This document shows positions 53,112 to 64,000 of a DNA stretch of 64,000 nt, piece after piece. The notes beneath the pieces are model-generated. The model was not told where the DNA came from. It saw only the letters and a list, made by a program, of their open reading frames with translations, and searched no databases. Origin of the DNA: Aphrocallistes beatrix (lineage: Eukaryota > Porifera > Hexactinellida > Sceptrulophora > Aphrocallistidae); NCBI GenBank assembly GCA_963281255.1, contig OY725496.1:744001-808000 (forward strand). Direction: 5' to 3'. The position numbers were made by a program, and so were the translations under genes. How positions within the stretch are numbered: position 1 is the stretch's first letter; each line of letters opens with the position of its first letter.

Positions 53112-53649
53112 TAAGAAGGCTATGGCTCAATGCAAAAATTAGCTTTAACAAAAAAGCATTAACAGGAACTGTAATGTGTACTAAAATAGTTAGAACACAT
53201 TAATCTGAGATTCATGTGTTTTAGAAGTTCAATGAAATTTAGTAAACATTTAAAAATAGTATTTAGCATTATTTTCTGTTGTGGGATGCAATGCAGGTTT
53301 TGCATATGGCTTATCCCTATTACTAAGTTACATTCAAGATAGGTGCAATAAGTTATTTAAAAAGATCAGTGTTATATTTCCTGTTCTTTAAAGGTATAAT
53401 CGCCACAAATGGCAGCAAAACTTATCAGAGTGGTTCGAACTGTTGTGCAAAATTCTGAGGCACTTATATAACAGGAACCATGGATGTACAACTTGCGTGA
53501 AATTCTGAGACATTCGCCGATAGAAGCCTTAACAAGCTCTGAACAAATATTATGCAACTTGTAGTTCCTATTACAGAATGATATTTCATAAAACATGATG
53601 TTTATGTTCTATTTGTAGTTCTGTTGCGTAGAATTTTCAGACGCATAGA
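53112..53649. other. Gene-free stretch with AGAATTCTGAGACA motifs
   Basis: Variants of AAATTCTGAGACA recur near 53450, 53500 and 53630, and again at 55487, 55538 and 55575 on the far side of the following foldback. No gene supported. Confidence 0.4.
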
Positions 53650-55490
53650 ATTATCGAGGTGCATGCATTTGTCAAAATTTTGAGGCTGTCATTTGTCAGA
53701 ATTATCTTAGCTGTCGCTGGTCAGAATGTTTTTAGGACTCCTGTCACTTGTCAGAATGGTTTTTAGGACTCCTGTTACTTGTCAGAATGGTTTAGGACTC
53801 CTGTCACTTGTCAGAATGTTTTTTAGGACTGCTGTCACTTGTCAGAATGCTTTTTGGGAATGCTGTCACTTGTCAGAATGCTTCTTAGGACTGCTGTCAC
53901 TTGTCAGAATTCTTTTTGGGAATGCTGTCACTTGTCAGAATGCTTCTTAGGACTGCTGTCACTTGTCAGAATTCTTTTTAGGACTGCTGTCACTTGTCAG
54001 AATGCTTTTGGGAATGCTATCCCTTGGCAGAATGGTTTTTTGGACTACTGTCATTTGTTAGAATGGTTTTAAGGAATGGCGGATGTTTCGTCGCTGATAT
54101 TTCTTTGAATGAAACTAACAAATCCCCACCTTCATTCTCCTCTTCATTTTACCAAATAATAAATGACAATCATCCACCCCATCACGAAATAAAACTACAA
54201 CTCTCGCGTACCATTTTATACTATTTCAAACTTAAAATTCCCACTTTCTCTTTGCTCTTATACATAACAAGCACGCTTCACTTGCTTGCGCTGCGCGGTT
54301 GCGGACACTGTGTGTCCGCAGAGTCGCCCTGCGGGCGCCTGGAGGTACTTAATCTAACATATTTTGGGAATTCTTTTTCTTTATATAAATATTGTAAACA
54401 AAGGTCAATGAATAATTTCTCATATGGATCTGAAAATATAATATTTGAAATCTACAGCACTAAAAACCCCATGCCAACCGTTGGAAGCTAGTCGCTAGCC
54501 TATTTTTGTAATTTGTTTACTTTATGTATCCAATGTAAACAAAAGTAAACAATTAAATTATCAAATTTGCTCGAAAACATGATATTCGAAATCTACACCC
54601 CTGAAAACCCCATGTCAACCGTTGAAAGCAAGTTTCTAGCATATCTTTGAGGTTTGTTTACTTTATGTATCTAATATAAACAAAAGTAAACAAAAAAATA
54701 TCATATACATCTGAAAATATGATATTCGAAATCTACACCCCTGAAAACCCCAAGTCACCCGTTGGAAGCTAGTCTCTAGCATTATTTTCAAAATTCATCA
54801 AATGGTGTGAAAATATGTATATAAAGGTGCGAAAATATGCAGATAATCGTTTTTATAGTCATACACTATAATACATTTAAGATATCAAACATAAGTTGTG
54901 GCTTTGAATTATTAATAACAATGACGATCTATTTATTGTAGTGTCGTTCTTGTACAATGATTTCTATTGTGATAGTGTAGTCATTTATTTTGTATAGAAA
55001 AGGTGCGAAAAATTGTTTTCCATTTTTTTGCAGAGATGTTAAAATTTCGCTTAGATCTTAGAACTTAATCGTAGTCATATCATTTAATACCTACATGCCA
55101 ATTTTCACACCTCTATGAATTCTTCAATCAATTCGGACAAACACATTTTTTTAAAAAGAAATCCTAGCATTTTAATATATAAGATACTCAAAATGCTCAC
55201 TCCCACTCTCCTATCAATTCTATTGAGCTTTAGAACAAATTCATGTTTCCCAACAGTTTGTAATTCCATTCTAATATATCAGCTACGAAACATCCGCCAT
55301 TCCTTAAAAACCATTCCGACAAATGACAGCAGTCCGAAAAACCATTCCGACAAATGACAGCAGTCCGAAAAACCATTCCGACAAATGACAGCAGTCCGAA
55401 AAACCATTCTGACAGGTGACAGCAGTCCTAAAAAGCATTCTGAAAAGTGACAGCTAGGATAATTCTGACAAATGACAACTCCCCCGAATT
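53650..55490. mobile_element. Large foldback element with tandem-repeat arms
   Basis: Left end GAGGTGCATGCATTTGTC is the same start as the hAT-like foldback at 2452. Left arm (about 53700-54080): about 12 units of roughly 30 bp with CTGTCACTTGTCAGAATG. Right arm (55285-55480): about 6 inverted units with CATTCCGACAAATGACAGCA. The middle shares TTTCAAACTTAAAAT and CACTTTC with the element at 2452-3028. So it is the same family with a different arm repeat. Open frames over the arms are artefacts. An F2 copy is nested inside. No clean target duplication. Confidence 0.65.
54267..55188 (-). mobile_element. F2 repeat, complete inverted copy (reference)
   Basis: Minus strand: begins near TCTTATATATTAAAATGCTA, then TTGTCCGAATTGATTGAAGA, two TTCGAAATCTACACCC-type blocks, and the hairpin GCGGACACACAGTGTCCGC; it ends GCAAGTGAAGCGTGCTTGT. 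About 0.92 kb, non-coding. It shares only the 3' terminus with F1. Confidence 0.65.
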
Positions 55491-56065
55491 TTCAGACACC
55501 AGTATTATGAAACCATGGGTTCAACTTCGCATAGAATTCTCAGACATTACTTTTTAGATTTGTCTATTGGATCGTAGAATTCTGAGACAGTTTGTCTATG
55601 TACTATAGATCTAATGAGTTCAGAACGTATAATATGCACTGTGTTGTATATCTAGATTCATTTGCACAAATTTTATTTTGCATCTTTTTTATTTTTTATT
55701 TGATTAGTTACTTAAGTAGTAAGATTATCACGGTACGTACTTGATTATCGGGGAGTTTATTCAATGGACAGTTACAGTACGCCCAAATCTTTGAATTCCT
55801 GAGAGACGGCAAATATCCAGAAGAATTTTCCCATCAGCAGAAATGTTACTTCTTAAAAATTAATAATACATTCTAATTTCTATTTTTAATCATATAGTAT
55901 AATTTCGAGACAACTGAAAATTATCAAATAATCACTAGCAGGTTAAATATTAGTCTAAAAATCCATATTTCAACCGATTAATATTGACATCAGTTAACCG
56001 GTTAACCGCCCTAGAGGAAACCAAAATAACCGAGCCCTAAAATCGGTTAACCAACCCCAGCCCTG
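55491..56065. other. Gene-free stretch ending in a hAT-type terminus
   Basis: No gene. At 56065 and leftwards the minus strand reads CAGGGCTGGGGTTGGTTAAC, a hAT-type end that truncates the neighbouring retrotransposon. GGTTAACCG repeats lie within. The other end was not identified. Confidence 0.45.
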
Positions 56066-57930
56066 CAGTAGTCAAGACGAGAGGTCACGAGAGCATTCAC
56101 AAGAATTTCACAGCTTTGTCGAGAGAGATATTTCCGAATCCAACGGATGTTGTAGAGAAAATAGAAACAAGAGCCGGCAACTTTAGTGACATGTGTTGAC
56201 ATGGAAAGGGTGTCATCGAACCATGCACCTTGGTTCCTTACTTCTTTAGATGGTGGGATTCGAGAGGAGACGATTGTGAGACTATCAAGGTGGACTTTGG
56301 AGAGTTGTTGTCTGGTTCCGATGACCTGGAATTCAGTTTTGGAGTCATTGATGAGAAGGCTGTTGTTTAGTAGCCACGCACGGATGTCAGCTACGCACGA
56401 CTCGATGGCGATAAGTGCGGGATTCTCTGATGTTGTCGGGTTTGGTTTGAAGGAGAGATATATTTGTGTATCATCAGCGTAGCAGTGCATCTCAGGGAGA
56501 TGGGATCTGATGATTTCAAAAAGAGGGCTGGTGTAGAGAGTGTAGAGCAGAGGACCAAGACAGGAACCTTGTCATGCTCAAGAGGAGGATGATCGGAATG
56601 GGATCAAGGTCACAGGTCTTATTTGGAGTAGAAGTTACTAGACGCTTAATATCTTCGTCAGATAGTTCGCTGAATGAGGAGAATTGGTGGCGAGTAAGAA
56701 CTTCAGGGTCAGAAGTGGGGATAGAAGAAGTCGGTGAGGCAGCGGAGACGATGCTCATCTTAATAGTGTTGACTTTTTGGATGAAGAAGTTGGCGATTTC
56801 GTTACATAGTTCTGCAGGACAAGAGTGAGGAGGAAGGGAGTGTTTGCTGTCCAATCCAAGGAGAGTTTTTGCTTTCCGAAAAAGCTGACGCTGGTCATTG
56901 TGACTCTGGCCTATCCAGTCAGAGTAGAAACTATGACGCTCCTGATTCATCAGGGACGTTGTGATGTTTCTTTCCTCTTTGAAGACATCCAGGTCATCTG
57001 GTTTGGCTGAACGGTGCCACTTGCGCTCAGCTTTCCTTCTGCACTGTATGGCTCGCTTGATGGTGTTTTTGAACCACGGTACGCGACGGTGCGTGGTGAT
57101 GGTTTTCTTACGAATTGGTGCATGGTGGTCGTAGACTGCACGCAGGACCGGTTCTACGGGGGGGTGTGGGAGGTGTGACACCCCCTACTATTTTAATGTA
57201 GTCGGTTATTTCCTAAATAGTCGGCAGTCGGCAAAATTAGGTCGACACCCCCCCCCCCCCAATAACTATTTCTAGTTGCGGCCCTGACTGCACGTAAGGT
57301 GGTATTGTATAATTGAAGAAGATCATCAGGATGTTCAGGAGGATTAGTGAAGAGATTGGAAGAGGAGAGATCTTCAAGAAATAGAGAGAGATCGAGATCT
57401 TTTGAACGTAGAGTGACTATCTTGGAGGATAGGTGTGGTTTCGGAAAGGAAAGAGAACAGGACACGGAAAAGTGATCAGAGAAGAGTTCATCAGCAGCAG
57501 GGATGGAAGAAATCAATGTGTCAGGAGATCGGGTGATGATTAAGTCGAGAGTATGTCCTTTTTCGTGTGTTGGTTGATGGACATGATGCTCGAGCGACAT
57601 AGATTGGAGTAGGTCTAAGAAATCTCTAGAATCTGACTCATCGTCAACGTGGATGTTGAAGTCGCCGGTAATAATGAGTGGTTCACTGCAGATGACGATG
57701 GATTCAAGGAAAGAAGAAAATTCTGTGAGGAAAGTGGTAATGGAAACAGGGCGATATTCAGAGTATGGGGTCTGTATATAATGACGACTCGCAAACGCAG
57801 ATCTTTCGCGTGGATGGTCCAGTCAGAGAACTCAAAGGATTGATGTTCGCCAGAAGAGTTGCACTTGATACTGAGGTGGTCGTTATATAAGAGCGCAGTA
57901 CCTCCTCCGTGAAGGCGGGTAGACCTCATT
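56066..57930 (-). mobile_element. Truncated non-LTR retrotransposon (endonuclease + RT)
   Basis: Minus strand. Endonuclease pieces come first (RLHGGGTALLYND, then GDFNIHVDD, then KGHTLDLIITR and SDHFSVSCSL). A linker follows (VPWFKNTIKRAIQCRRKAER), then the start of the reverse transcriptase (NKTCDLDPIP). The sequence then jumps to GSCLGPLLYTLY and the palm motif CYADDTQIYLSF, so the finger region is deleted near 56570. It continues to LVTSRLDYC, where a hAT end cuts it off. Frame changes near 57600 and around 57190-57290 (a hAT insertion) also break it. The order and motifs fit the Jockey/CR1-like clades. No active product is possible. Confidence 0.8.
57143..57286. mobile_element. hAT MITE inserted in the retrotransposon
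   Basis: A perfect 8-bp duplication ACTGCACG lies at 57135-57142 and 57287-57294. Ends CAGGACCGG and CGGCCCTG. Inside are GTGTGACACCCCCT and a run of C. It interrupts the endonuclease-RT linker frame. Confidence 0.8.
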
Positions 57931-58026
57931 TGGTCAGCTAGCTTATACCCAGGTGGCGTGCATTCGATTGAATTAACCTTTATTATTCAATTCTATACTA
58001 AAAGGTGAAATCGTGTGATGCTTGCC

Positions 58027-58322
58027 AGCAAACAAGTCACTGCCACCTCAACCTCAGAGAAAGTTGCATCCGATCCCTCCTCATGAGAGACCATGGAAGC
58101 ATATCGGGGTTGATCTTATCTGTGATTTTTCTCCCAGTCCGGAAGGCTACAAGCACCTGCTCGTTACAGTGTGCTATTTGAGCTAGTACGTAGTAGTGCG
58201 ACCTCTCAAGAATAAAACGACTGATAAAACGACTGATGAAGAACCTGAAAGACATCTACCTCGATGTTGGTGTCCCAGATATCATCCAACATGATCAGAG
58301 CAAAGAGTTCACAAGCAATGTA
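58027..58322 (+). pseudogene. Integrase (DDE) core fragment
   Basis: The plus strand reads RKLHPIPPHERPWKHIGVDL, then EGYKHLLVTVCYLS, a stop, YVVVRPLKNKTTD, and after a frame change LKDIYLDVGVPDIIQHDQSK. GVDL and QHDQ carry the first two acidic residues of a retroviral-type integrase core. The third lies beyond the end. One stop and at least one indel break it. It ends TTCACAAGCAAT|GTATGTTT, possibly a splice donor, which would be unusual for a retroelement. It resembles integrases of retroelement or Ginger/GIN-like type; I cannot decide. Confidence 0.6.
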
Positions 58323-58563
58323 TGTTTAATTAAAAGTGCAATTTTAATTTAAACACTGTAGCATACTTAAATTCGAATGTTATTTTGAATCCTGAACAAG
58401 TAAGACTTCTTCTTGAAATTGTACACCTATGCATGTAATCGAATTAAGAATTGTGTTCCTCGTACATATGTATACACAAGTCCATACTAGTAACTAACCT
58501 AACTAAACAAAATAACTGTATCGATAAGATTGAAATAGAAATCTTTTTCTTTTCCATTTACAG

Positions 58564-59040
58564 GGTGGCTCATAAGTTCTGCGACAAGCTTCATTAAGTA
58601 TAAAATTTCTTATACACGAACAATCTTAGTTATTATGGTCTTTAGAGATTGTAATTCGAATATTCTCAATGGTTTTAAAAGATTTTTCGAGTCAAAGACC
58701 TGGAACAGTGTTTTGTATGGTGAGTTTTGTGGAGAAAATATGTGTCCTGGCGCGCAGCGAAATTCGAGAAACAGGGCCACTGCTTCTGTAAAAAATGTCT
58801 CTATAATCGATGTTCCATGACGATTTAGCACCAGATACCTTTCATTCACAATGGAAATATTTCATAAATTCATTGAATTCATTATCAGAAACGAGAGAAA
58901 GTTATTATTTCACGTGTTCAAATTAGGTATATTTTGCAAAATCACCCAAAATGGCACTTTTATTCACATCACCAAAAATCTGATCCAAATGGCTCTCAAT
59001 ATGTACTGATATAAACATCTTAATATTCTACAAATTTAGG
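58564..59040. mobile_element. Mariner-like element fragment
   Basis: Starts after TA with CAGGGTGGCTCATAAGTTCT and continues AATCTTAGTTATTATGGTCT, as at 22550 and 47213. The right part (ATCCAAATGGCTCTCAATAT) matches 47520-47560 inverted. The right terminus was not found. Confidence 0.5.
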
Positions 59041-59049
59041 AGCTATTAA

Positions 59050-59152
59050 AAACGTTCATCTGCATGCGGATAAAGCTTATCCGCATGCGGATATACGTTC
59101 ATCAGCATGCGGATTAGGCTTATCCGCATGCGGATATCGCATGCGAATTGCG
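59050..59152. repeat. Cluster of GCATGCGG palindromes
   Basis: About five sites of TCCGCATGCGGAT or close variants in 100 bp, each a palindrome and together arranged in direct and inverted order (AAGCTTATCCGCATGCGGAT, GGCTTATCCGCATGCGGAT). It could form alternative hairpins. No transposon ends assigned. Confidence 0.6.
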
Positions 59153-60683
59153 AGAATGAAAATTAAGTAATAATAAAAGAAATTTTGGAATAAAAAAGGG
59201 ACACATATATAGTTAGCAAGGTCCTGGGACAAATTAAACGTCCCCAGAGTAGTTATGGACAAGGCTTTCAGACATGGGGCGGCCATGGCCGCCCCACTTT
59301 TGACGAAGCATCTGATGGGTAGGTCTGGGGAGGTTAGTTAGTAGGCCTGAGATGACTAGTAGGTATACAGAGGTGCGACTGGGAGAGGTTAATGGGTAGG
59401 CAAGGCGGTCTTGGCAGCAACAATTTGAGGAGCTTCCAACGGCACTGGTTATAAATGAGGGTAGACTTGTCAGGCCAAAATTGGTCCAGGGGACCAGTTT
59501 TTGCAGCCAAAATTGGTCACCCCTGGCTAAATTTGGTCACCCGGACCAGTTTTGGCTGCCAAAATTAGTCTGGGGGACCAGTTTTAGTGCAGTTTCTGCA
59601 GAGAGATGCCCCTATGGCAAGGACGGTGTACCACATCTGTCCATTTGTATGTATCTCCATACGCTGCGAAATTTGAGTTTTCAAAAATTTAGTAGTCCCG
59701 ATGTATTGCAATATTCATATCTCACATGCCAAGTCAGCTGCACTATCGGTCTACCGATAGACATTGTTTTTCACATGAATAATGCCAGTTGGCATGTATT
59801 GAATAGACTCCCTATTAATAGAGACCTCCTAGAGTGATTGTGATGTCATCACATGACATCCTATGAGGAGAGGACTACTTTAGTGTACGTAATTAAATGA
59901 CACAAAATTTAACCCGAACCAGTTTTGGTCTGCAAAAATTGGTCCCCCCGGACCATTTTTTTCATGACAGGCTCAAGTAGAGTTGGTAAGTTGCTCTACC
60001 AATAATATTTAGGGCATTAGGATCACGCGATCATTGACCGCTTGATCACGATTGCGATTCTATTTTGACGATGGAATGAAGTCAGATCCTTTTTTTTGAA
60101 TGACCTGTTGGGAGCTTATGAACTTTTTTAGCCTGATCATTTTTCTAATCATTTTGAGGATCCTCACCATCATTGACTTATTCTATTTTTCTATGCTGTT
60201 GTCATTTTGAGTCTTTTCCAGATCCATTAAAAAATCTTAGCGCATGCACTGATTGCCTCTTAGATTATGTGCTTCTTATTGCAGGATATCTGAAAATTGG
60301 TTGCAACTAAAACCTAGAAGGGACGGGGAGGCGATAAGCCTGGGATATTCTATGTTTCACATTAGGCGCAACCTATCAATTCTGATCCCTCTCAACAAAT
60401 TATACTTAAGTATGTACTATAAATATGTCCACTGATCCACATTCAACTCCAATGAGTTCAGTGCATTCAAATTCTCCCTCCCAGATTTTGAAAAAAATTT
60501 GAAACTTTTTCTTCGGTGAGTTGGAGTATCCCCCCGGAATTGGATAATCCCAGGAGTATTATGGCAAATAACAAATCCATATTTCAGTCAGCACCAGGTT
60601 CATCACTTGCAATCTGCCATCTATAGCTCTTGTTAGTAAGATACTTAATGTAGGCAAGTATTATCTAGTAAACTTTCAAGGTG
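59153..60683. other. Gene-free stretch with repeat fragments
   Basis: 59340-59450 matches the inner part of the hAT-like element at 32744. 59470-59590 and 59930-59970 have GGTCCAGGGGACCAG and GGTCCCCCCGGACC motifs as at 29150. 60000-60090 has a GATCACGATTGCGATT segment. No gene supported. Confidence 0.45.
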
Positions 60684-60693
60684 CCACAATTTG

Positions 60694-60788
60694 GGCATGC
60701 CAAATTTACGAGATGGGCCTGCATCCCGTCCCGTAAATTATGCATCTAGATTTTCCGGGACTGTCCAGTCCCGGAAATTAGGCATGCC
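60694..60788. mobile_element. 95-bp MITE with 10-bp target duplication
   Basis: Perfect CCACAATTTG duplication at 60684-60693 and 60789-60798. Ends GGCATGCCAAATTTACG and CGGAAATTAGGCATGCC. Inside are ATCCCGTCCCGTAAAT and GACTGTCCAGTCCCGG. A 9-10 bp duplication suggests a Mutator-like origin, which is inference. Confidence 0.7.
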
Positions 60789-60798
60789 CCACAATTTG

Positions 60799-61699
60799 CA
60801 GATGTTGCATTGTTTCATTGGTGCCGACTTGCTTTATTTCTGGGATACGGAAAATGTAGTGAACTGAAATAATATCACTCCTTTTATCCAGGGAATGAAA
60901 GGTTCAGGAACAAACTTATTAAACTTGAACTGAACAAACTGAACGCAAGACTCTTAAGGGATTTACACTGAACGAACTGAACGAACGCCAGCGGTTGCCG
61001 AACGGCAGTTGAACGTGAACTGAACGAACTGAACTGAACGAACTGAACGAACGCTAGTGGAGTTGAAGTTAGGTGGTGAAAGTATTTTCGTTTCGAACGT
61101 GGTAAACTTAATCTGTTCTAAAAATTTCCTCAAGCGGGAGCAGAATGATTAACCAGGGAGAGGAACACCACGAAACAAATGCTATGACGGGTCACAACAC
61201 CAAGTTTGTAGTATGAGGATGCTTTAAGTCGTACTTGGGGACGCGTTATAAGCCCTGAAAGCTGACAACATGGTTTCATATCATAATGTCAAATTCTTCC
61301 TGATTTACTCTATGTATACAAATGCAATATTTATCACAGAACGTAGTTGATTAAATCCTGATATGGGTATAAAACACAGTAAACTGAATTAATAGATTCT
61401 GAAACAACATTAAACCGAGGATGGGAGGGATTAGTCGCATATCAATGACCTTATCCTTAGACAAAACCTTATTCTCATAGATCAATTACGAATAAAAGAC
61501 ATTTATGAAATTAATACCAGGAGGAACTTAAAAATTTCCAGGGAGTTGCATTGTCTTCCTTTTACGACAACCTCCTCTCCCATGGCGACATCTCTATTCT
61601 AAACTTCTCATACATACATACATTATATACGCAGTGAATTGCAGATATTCATATGTTGCATTTAAGCAAAGTATTGTAACAACATTATAATGTAGATTG
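60799..61699. other. Gene-free stretch with GAACGAACT repeats
   Basis: 60905-61060 holds irregular tandem copies of CTGAACGAA with a small palindrome (GCGGTTGCCGAACGGC). The rest shows no gene. Confidence 0.45.
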
Positions 61700-61701
61700 T
61701 A

Positions 61702-62292
61702 CAGTGTGTTAAGAAATTGTTTTCCTTTATTCTAAAAATACGATTGAAACTAATTCTTTATGTGATTATATTTGTTTACAATTCCTAGTATCTTAAATAT
61801 TTGTATGAGAATATTCAAATACTAAAGTATGACTGAATTTTGTTGTGTTTAACTTATCCATTCGCGAATTATACAAAAATAGGTTGCATTGATGTCAAAT
61901 GAGCTCCCAGTTAGTAGGTGATTTTAGTAAAATCAAAAATCAACCCATACTAGATCGAAAAGCATTGATCACCTCTACATGGCCTGTTCATTCGCTTGAT
62001 TTAAGACCCTTTAAAAATCCCTGATATACTAGTATTATAAAGAAAAGGTCAAATTCTATTTTGAACGACGAACAAAACTAGCATGCTTTTACCAATTGAA
62101 TCAAGCTTTGAAAAGGACAATTTTTAAATTTTAGAAAAAGTCATAGTAAGAATGCTGAATTGAATTAAAAAAATGTTTTAAACTAAGTGCTAATACTCAT
62201 ATACGTATATCCAAAGTTAATAAAATTTTTGTCATATTTTTTGCTTCTAAATTTTCAGATGTTTGAGAGGAAATCTATTTCTTAACACACTG
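61702..62292. mobile_element. Decayed Tc1-type transposon
   Basis: 591 bp with inverted ends CAGTGTGTTAAGAAATTG and the complement of CAGTGTGTTAAGAAATAG, TA at 61700-61701 and 62293-62294. On the plus strand, at about 61978, WPVHSLDLRPFKNP resembles the WP..SPDLNPIE motif near the C-terminus of Tc1 transposases. Stops follow at once. Most of the transposase is deleted. Confidence 0.7.
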
Positions 62293-62294
62293 TA

Positions 62295-64000
62295 ATATGC
62301 TTTTTAGTAAATTATTCATCAATAGAATAGCTTATCTTCTTGAATATAGCTATAATCCCAAAGAAGATTATCAGCGAAATTTTTAAGTTTGTAACTGAGG
62401 AGTGAGCGCCCCCTCCTCCCAAAACACACCAATGGTTATAATCACTCTCTAAACATGAATTCTGATCGGCTGAACGTCACAAAAAGTGTTGGCTGATGAA
62501 ATTGCAGGGTTTTAATATCACGGCCGAAGTAGCTTATAATTATTTAATAGGGATTAGACATAGCTCAATGAGGAAATAATTAATATTGACTCGCTGAATT
62601 ACATCCTAATTGCTAGTAATTCTCAATTATTTTTCATTAATAGATTATACATGTAAGTGTTCAGTAGCATGAATTAATAAAAGAGAAAATTGTATTTTCG
62701 AAATCGAAGCTTTTTATTTTCGATTTCTGGAGTCCTGGGTTGTAATATTTCAAAAAACTCTAAGGAATGCTTTATGTGTAATGAGTATAGTCCATTATAT
62801 GCAAGAAGAATACTGGATTCCATTGATGCAGATTTATTTAAAGTTAAACTAAACTATTTAGTAATAAATTATATTGAAAAAGAATAATTTATAGGATAAT
62901 ATTATCAAATTACTTGTTGCAGAACTTTTGATGCACCATGTAAGAAAGTTGTGTGTATTGGGTTTAGATTCCATCTGAGATTTGAGATTCACATTAGATA
63001 ATATGGAAATTACTCGTGGACCAGATCTAAGCCTTTATAATTAAGATGGGAGTAGAGAATGAGATGATGCGTTTCAAATAATATCAATTTTATTGATTCT
63101 ATCACTGATCTCTTTTTCCTGATCGAATAGATAATCCGGTCACATTATTATTTAACTGTTTAAATGTGTAAGTTCGATATTCTTATTACATCGTCTCTCC
63201 TCCATCGTAAAATATTGCAGCTTGGCATATAGAGCAAAGACCTTCGTTTGATATGACTAACAAATAAAATACCTTTCAGCTCCTCAGTTCGGTTCATTTA
63301 ATGCATTTTACTCTACATTTGCTTAGCGACGATATTGAATTATAAATGGTTCGGACTAGAATATTACTTTGTAATTATAAACTACTGCTACCTCCCTCTA
63401 CTACCTGATAATAATATGCAGGATGTATTCCTAAGTCTAAAGTAAGGGAACGCGTCGATTTACTTCACCTTTTCTAAAATTGTGCCTCTTATGTAGCATA
63501 ATCTGCGCCCTCCATTGGTGTCATGGTTTAAAATAATGTAGGGAGCGAATTTATGCACTCATTATTTGTGGACTTGAAGGACTAATCATTCCATCATCGA
63601 AACAATACCATCACTAATTACAGGATTGTAATGGGCATCGTTGTTTTAAATTTTACATTCAACAAAGGCTGAATGGCGTCTTCATAACTGGGCAGAAGGG
63701 CGCCTCAAAGGAGGCTCGGAGGCGCCTTCATAAATAGAGAAGCTCCTCAAAAAGATGTTCAAGAATTCTTGTTCAATCGTATTATTAAAACAATGAGCGT
63801 ATTTTCTTATTTGCTCATCCAGTTTTTCCCCATAATTACCTATTAAAATGGGGAAGCAAATCTATCAAATCGAACTTTGGAAAAAGAAAAGGTAAAATTA
63901 ATCGGCTACCAGTCAGATCTCTCCATGAATCAGGCAATCTTACCACAGTGAATAAACCAGCGAATTATCTAATAGATTCAGATGTAACCTAAATAATAAA
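62295..64000. other. Gene-free right end
   Basis: AT-rich. A 65-codon frame at 62690-62887 (MYFRNRSFLFSISGVLGC) has no recognisable domain and is not called. 63686-63733 has a small GGCGCC hairpin (GGGCGCCTCAAAGGAGG / GGAGGCGCC). Nothing else supported. Confidence 0.4.

Noticed and set aside
53726-54072. Open frames with repeated TCQN and LSLVRM
   Set aside because: They come from the tandem arm repeats of the foldback element, not from a gene.
56186-57010. Forward frames of 61-98 codons
   Set aside because: Antisense of the retrotransposon coding region on the minus strand.
62690-62887. 65-codon forward frame at the right end
   Set aside because: Short, AT-rich and without recognisable domain; no support beyond openness.

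Overview
This looks like nuclear DNA of an invertebrate animal. It is strongly AT-rich, and its genes are single-exon or nearly so, with TATA boxes about 70-120 bp upstream of the start codon. It holds an Hsp70 with heat-shock elements, Rac/Rho-type GTPase remnants, and a very dense load of animal-type DNA transposon remnants. A sponge or another early-branching marine animal would fit, but that is inference; nothing here fixes the species. A run of 200 N (50945-51144) is an assembly gap.

Region 1 to about 24 kb is an old tandem segmental duplication. A module made of a coiled-coil + NHL beta-propeller gene, a shared 3' flank and a Rac-like GTPase pseudogene occurs four times, all on the + strand. 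Copies A (883-2145) and D (19873-21132) keep an intact NHL reading frame. Copy B (5153-6390) has a 22-bp deletion, and copy C (13303-14194) lacks the promoter and coiled coil. The four GTPase copies (3753, 7753, 15707, 22163) are all frameshifted. Their introns and flanks are filled with nested Tc1/mariner-, pogo- and hAT-like miniature elements. Comparing the copies gives filled and empty sites, so many target-site duplications can be read directly.

Region 24-50 kb holds four further NHL genes of a second type, without a long coiled coil. G (30727-31644, minus) and H (44160-45074, plus) are intact. E (26274-27104, plus) and F (48919-49636, minus) are decayed and share a frameshift. Between them lie two elements of about 1.05 kb that are almost entirely inverted repeats, flanked by perfect 7-bp duplications. 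There is also a 16-copy, 35-bp minisatellite, and a dispersed family ending in a GC-rich hairpin and the tail GCGCGCTTGT that resembles Helitron-like elements.

Region 50-64 kb contains an Hsp70 5' part on the minus strand (frameshifted, with a catalytic Asp replaced), a large foldback element with tandem-repeat arms (53650-55490), a truncated non-LTR retrotransposon (56066-57930, minus), an integrase fragment (58027-58322), and a decayed Tc1 element (61702-62292). The last 1.7 kb shows no gene I can support.

The genes most likely to be functional are NHL-A, NHL-D, NHL-G and NHL-H. NHL propellers usually bind protein or RNA partners; what these bind cannot be read from the sequence. No tRNA, rRNA or CRISPR was recognised.
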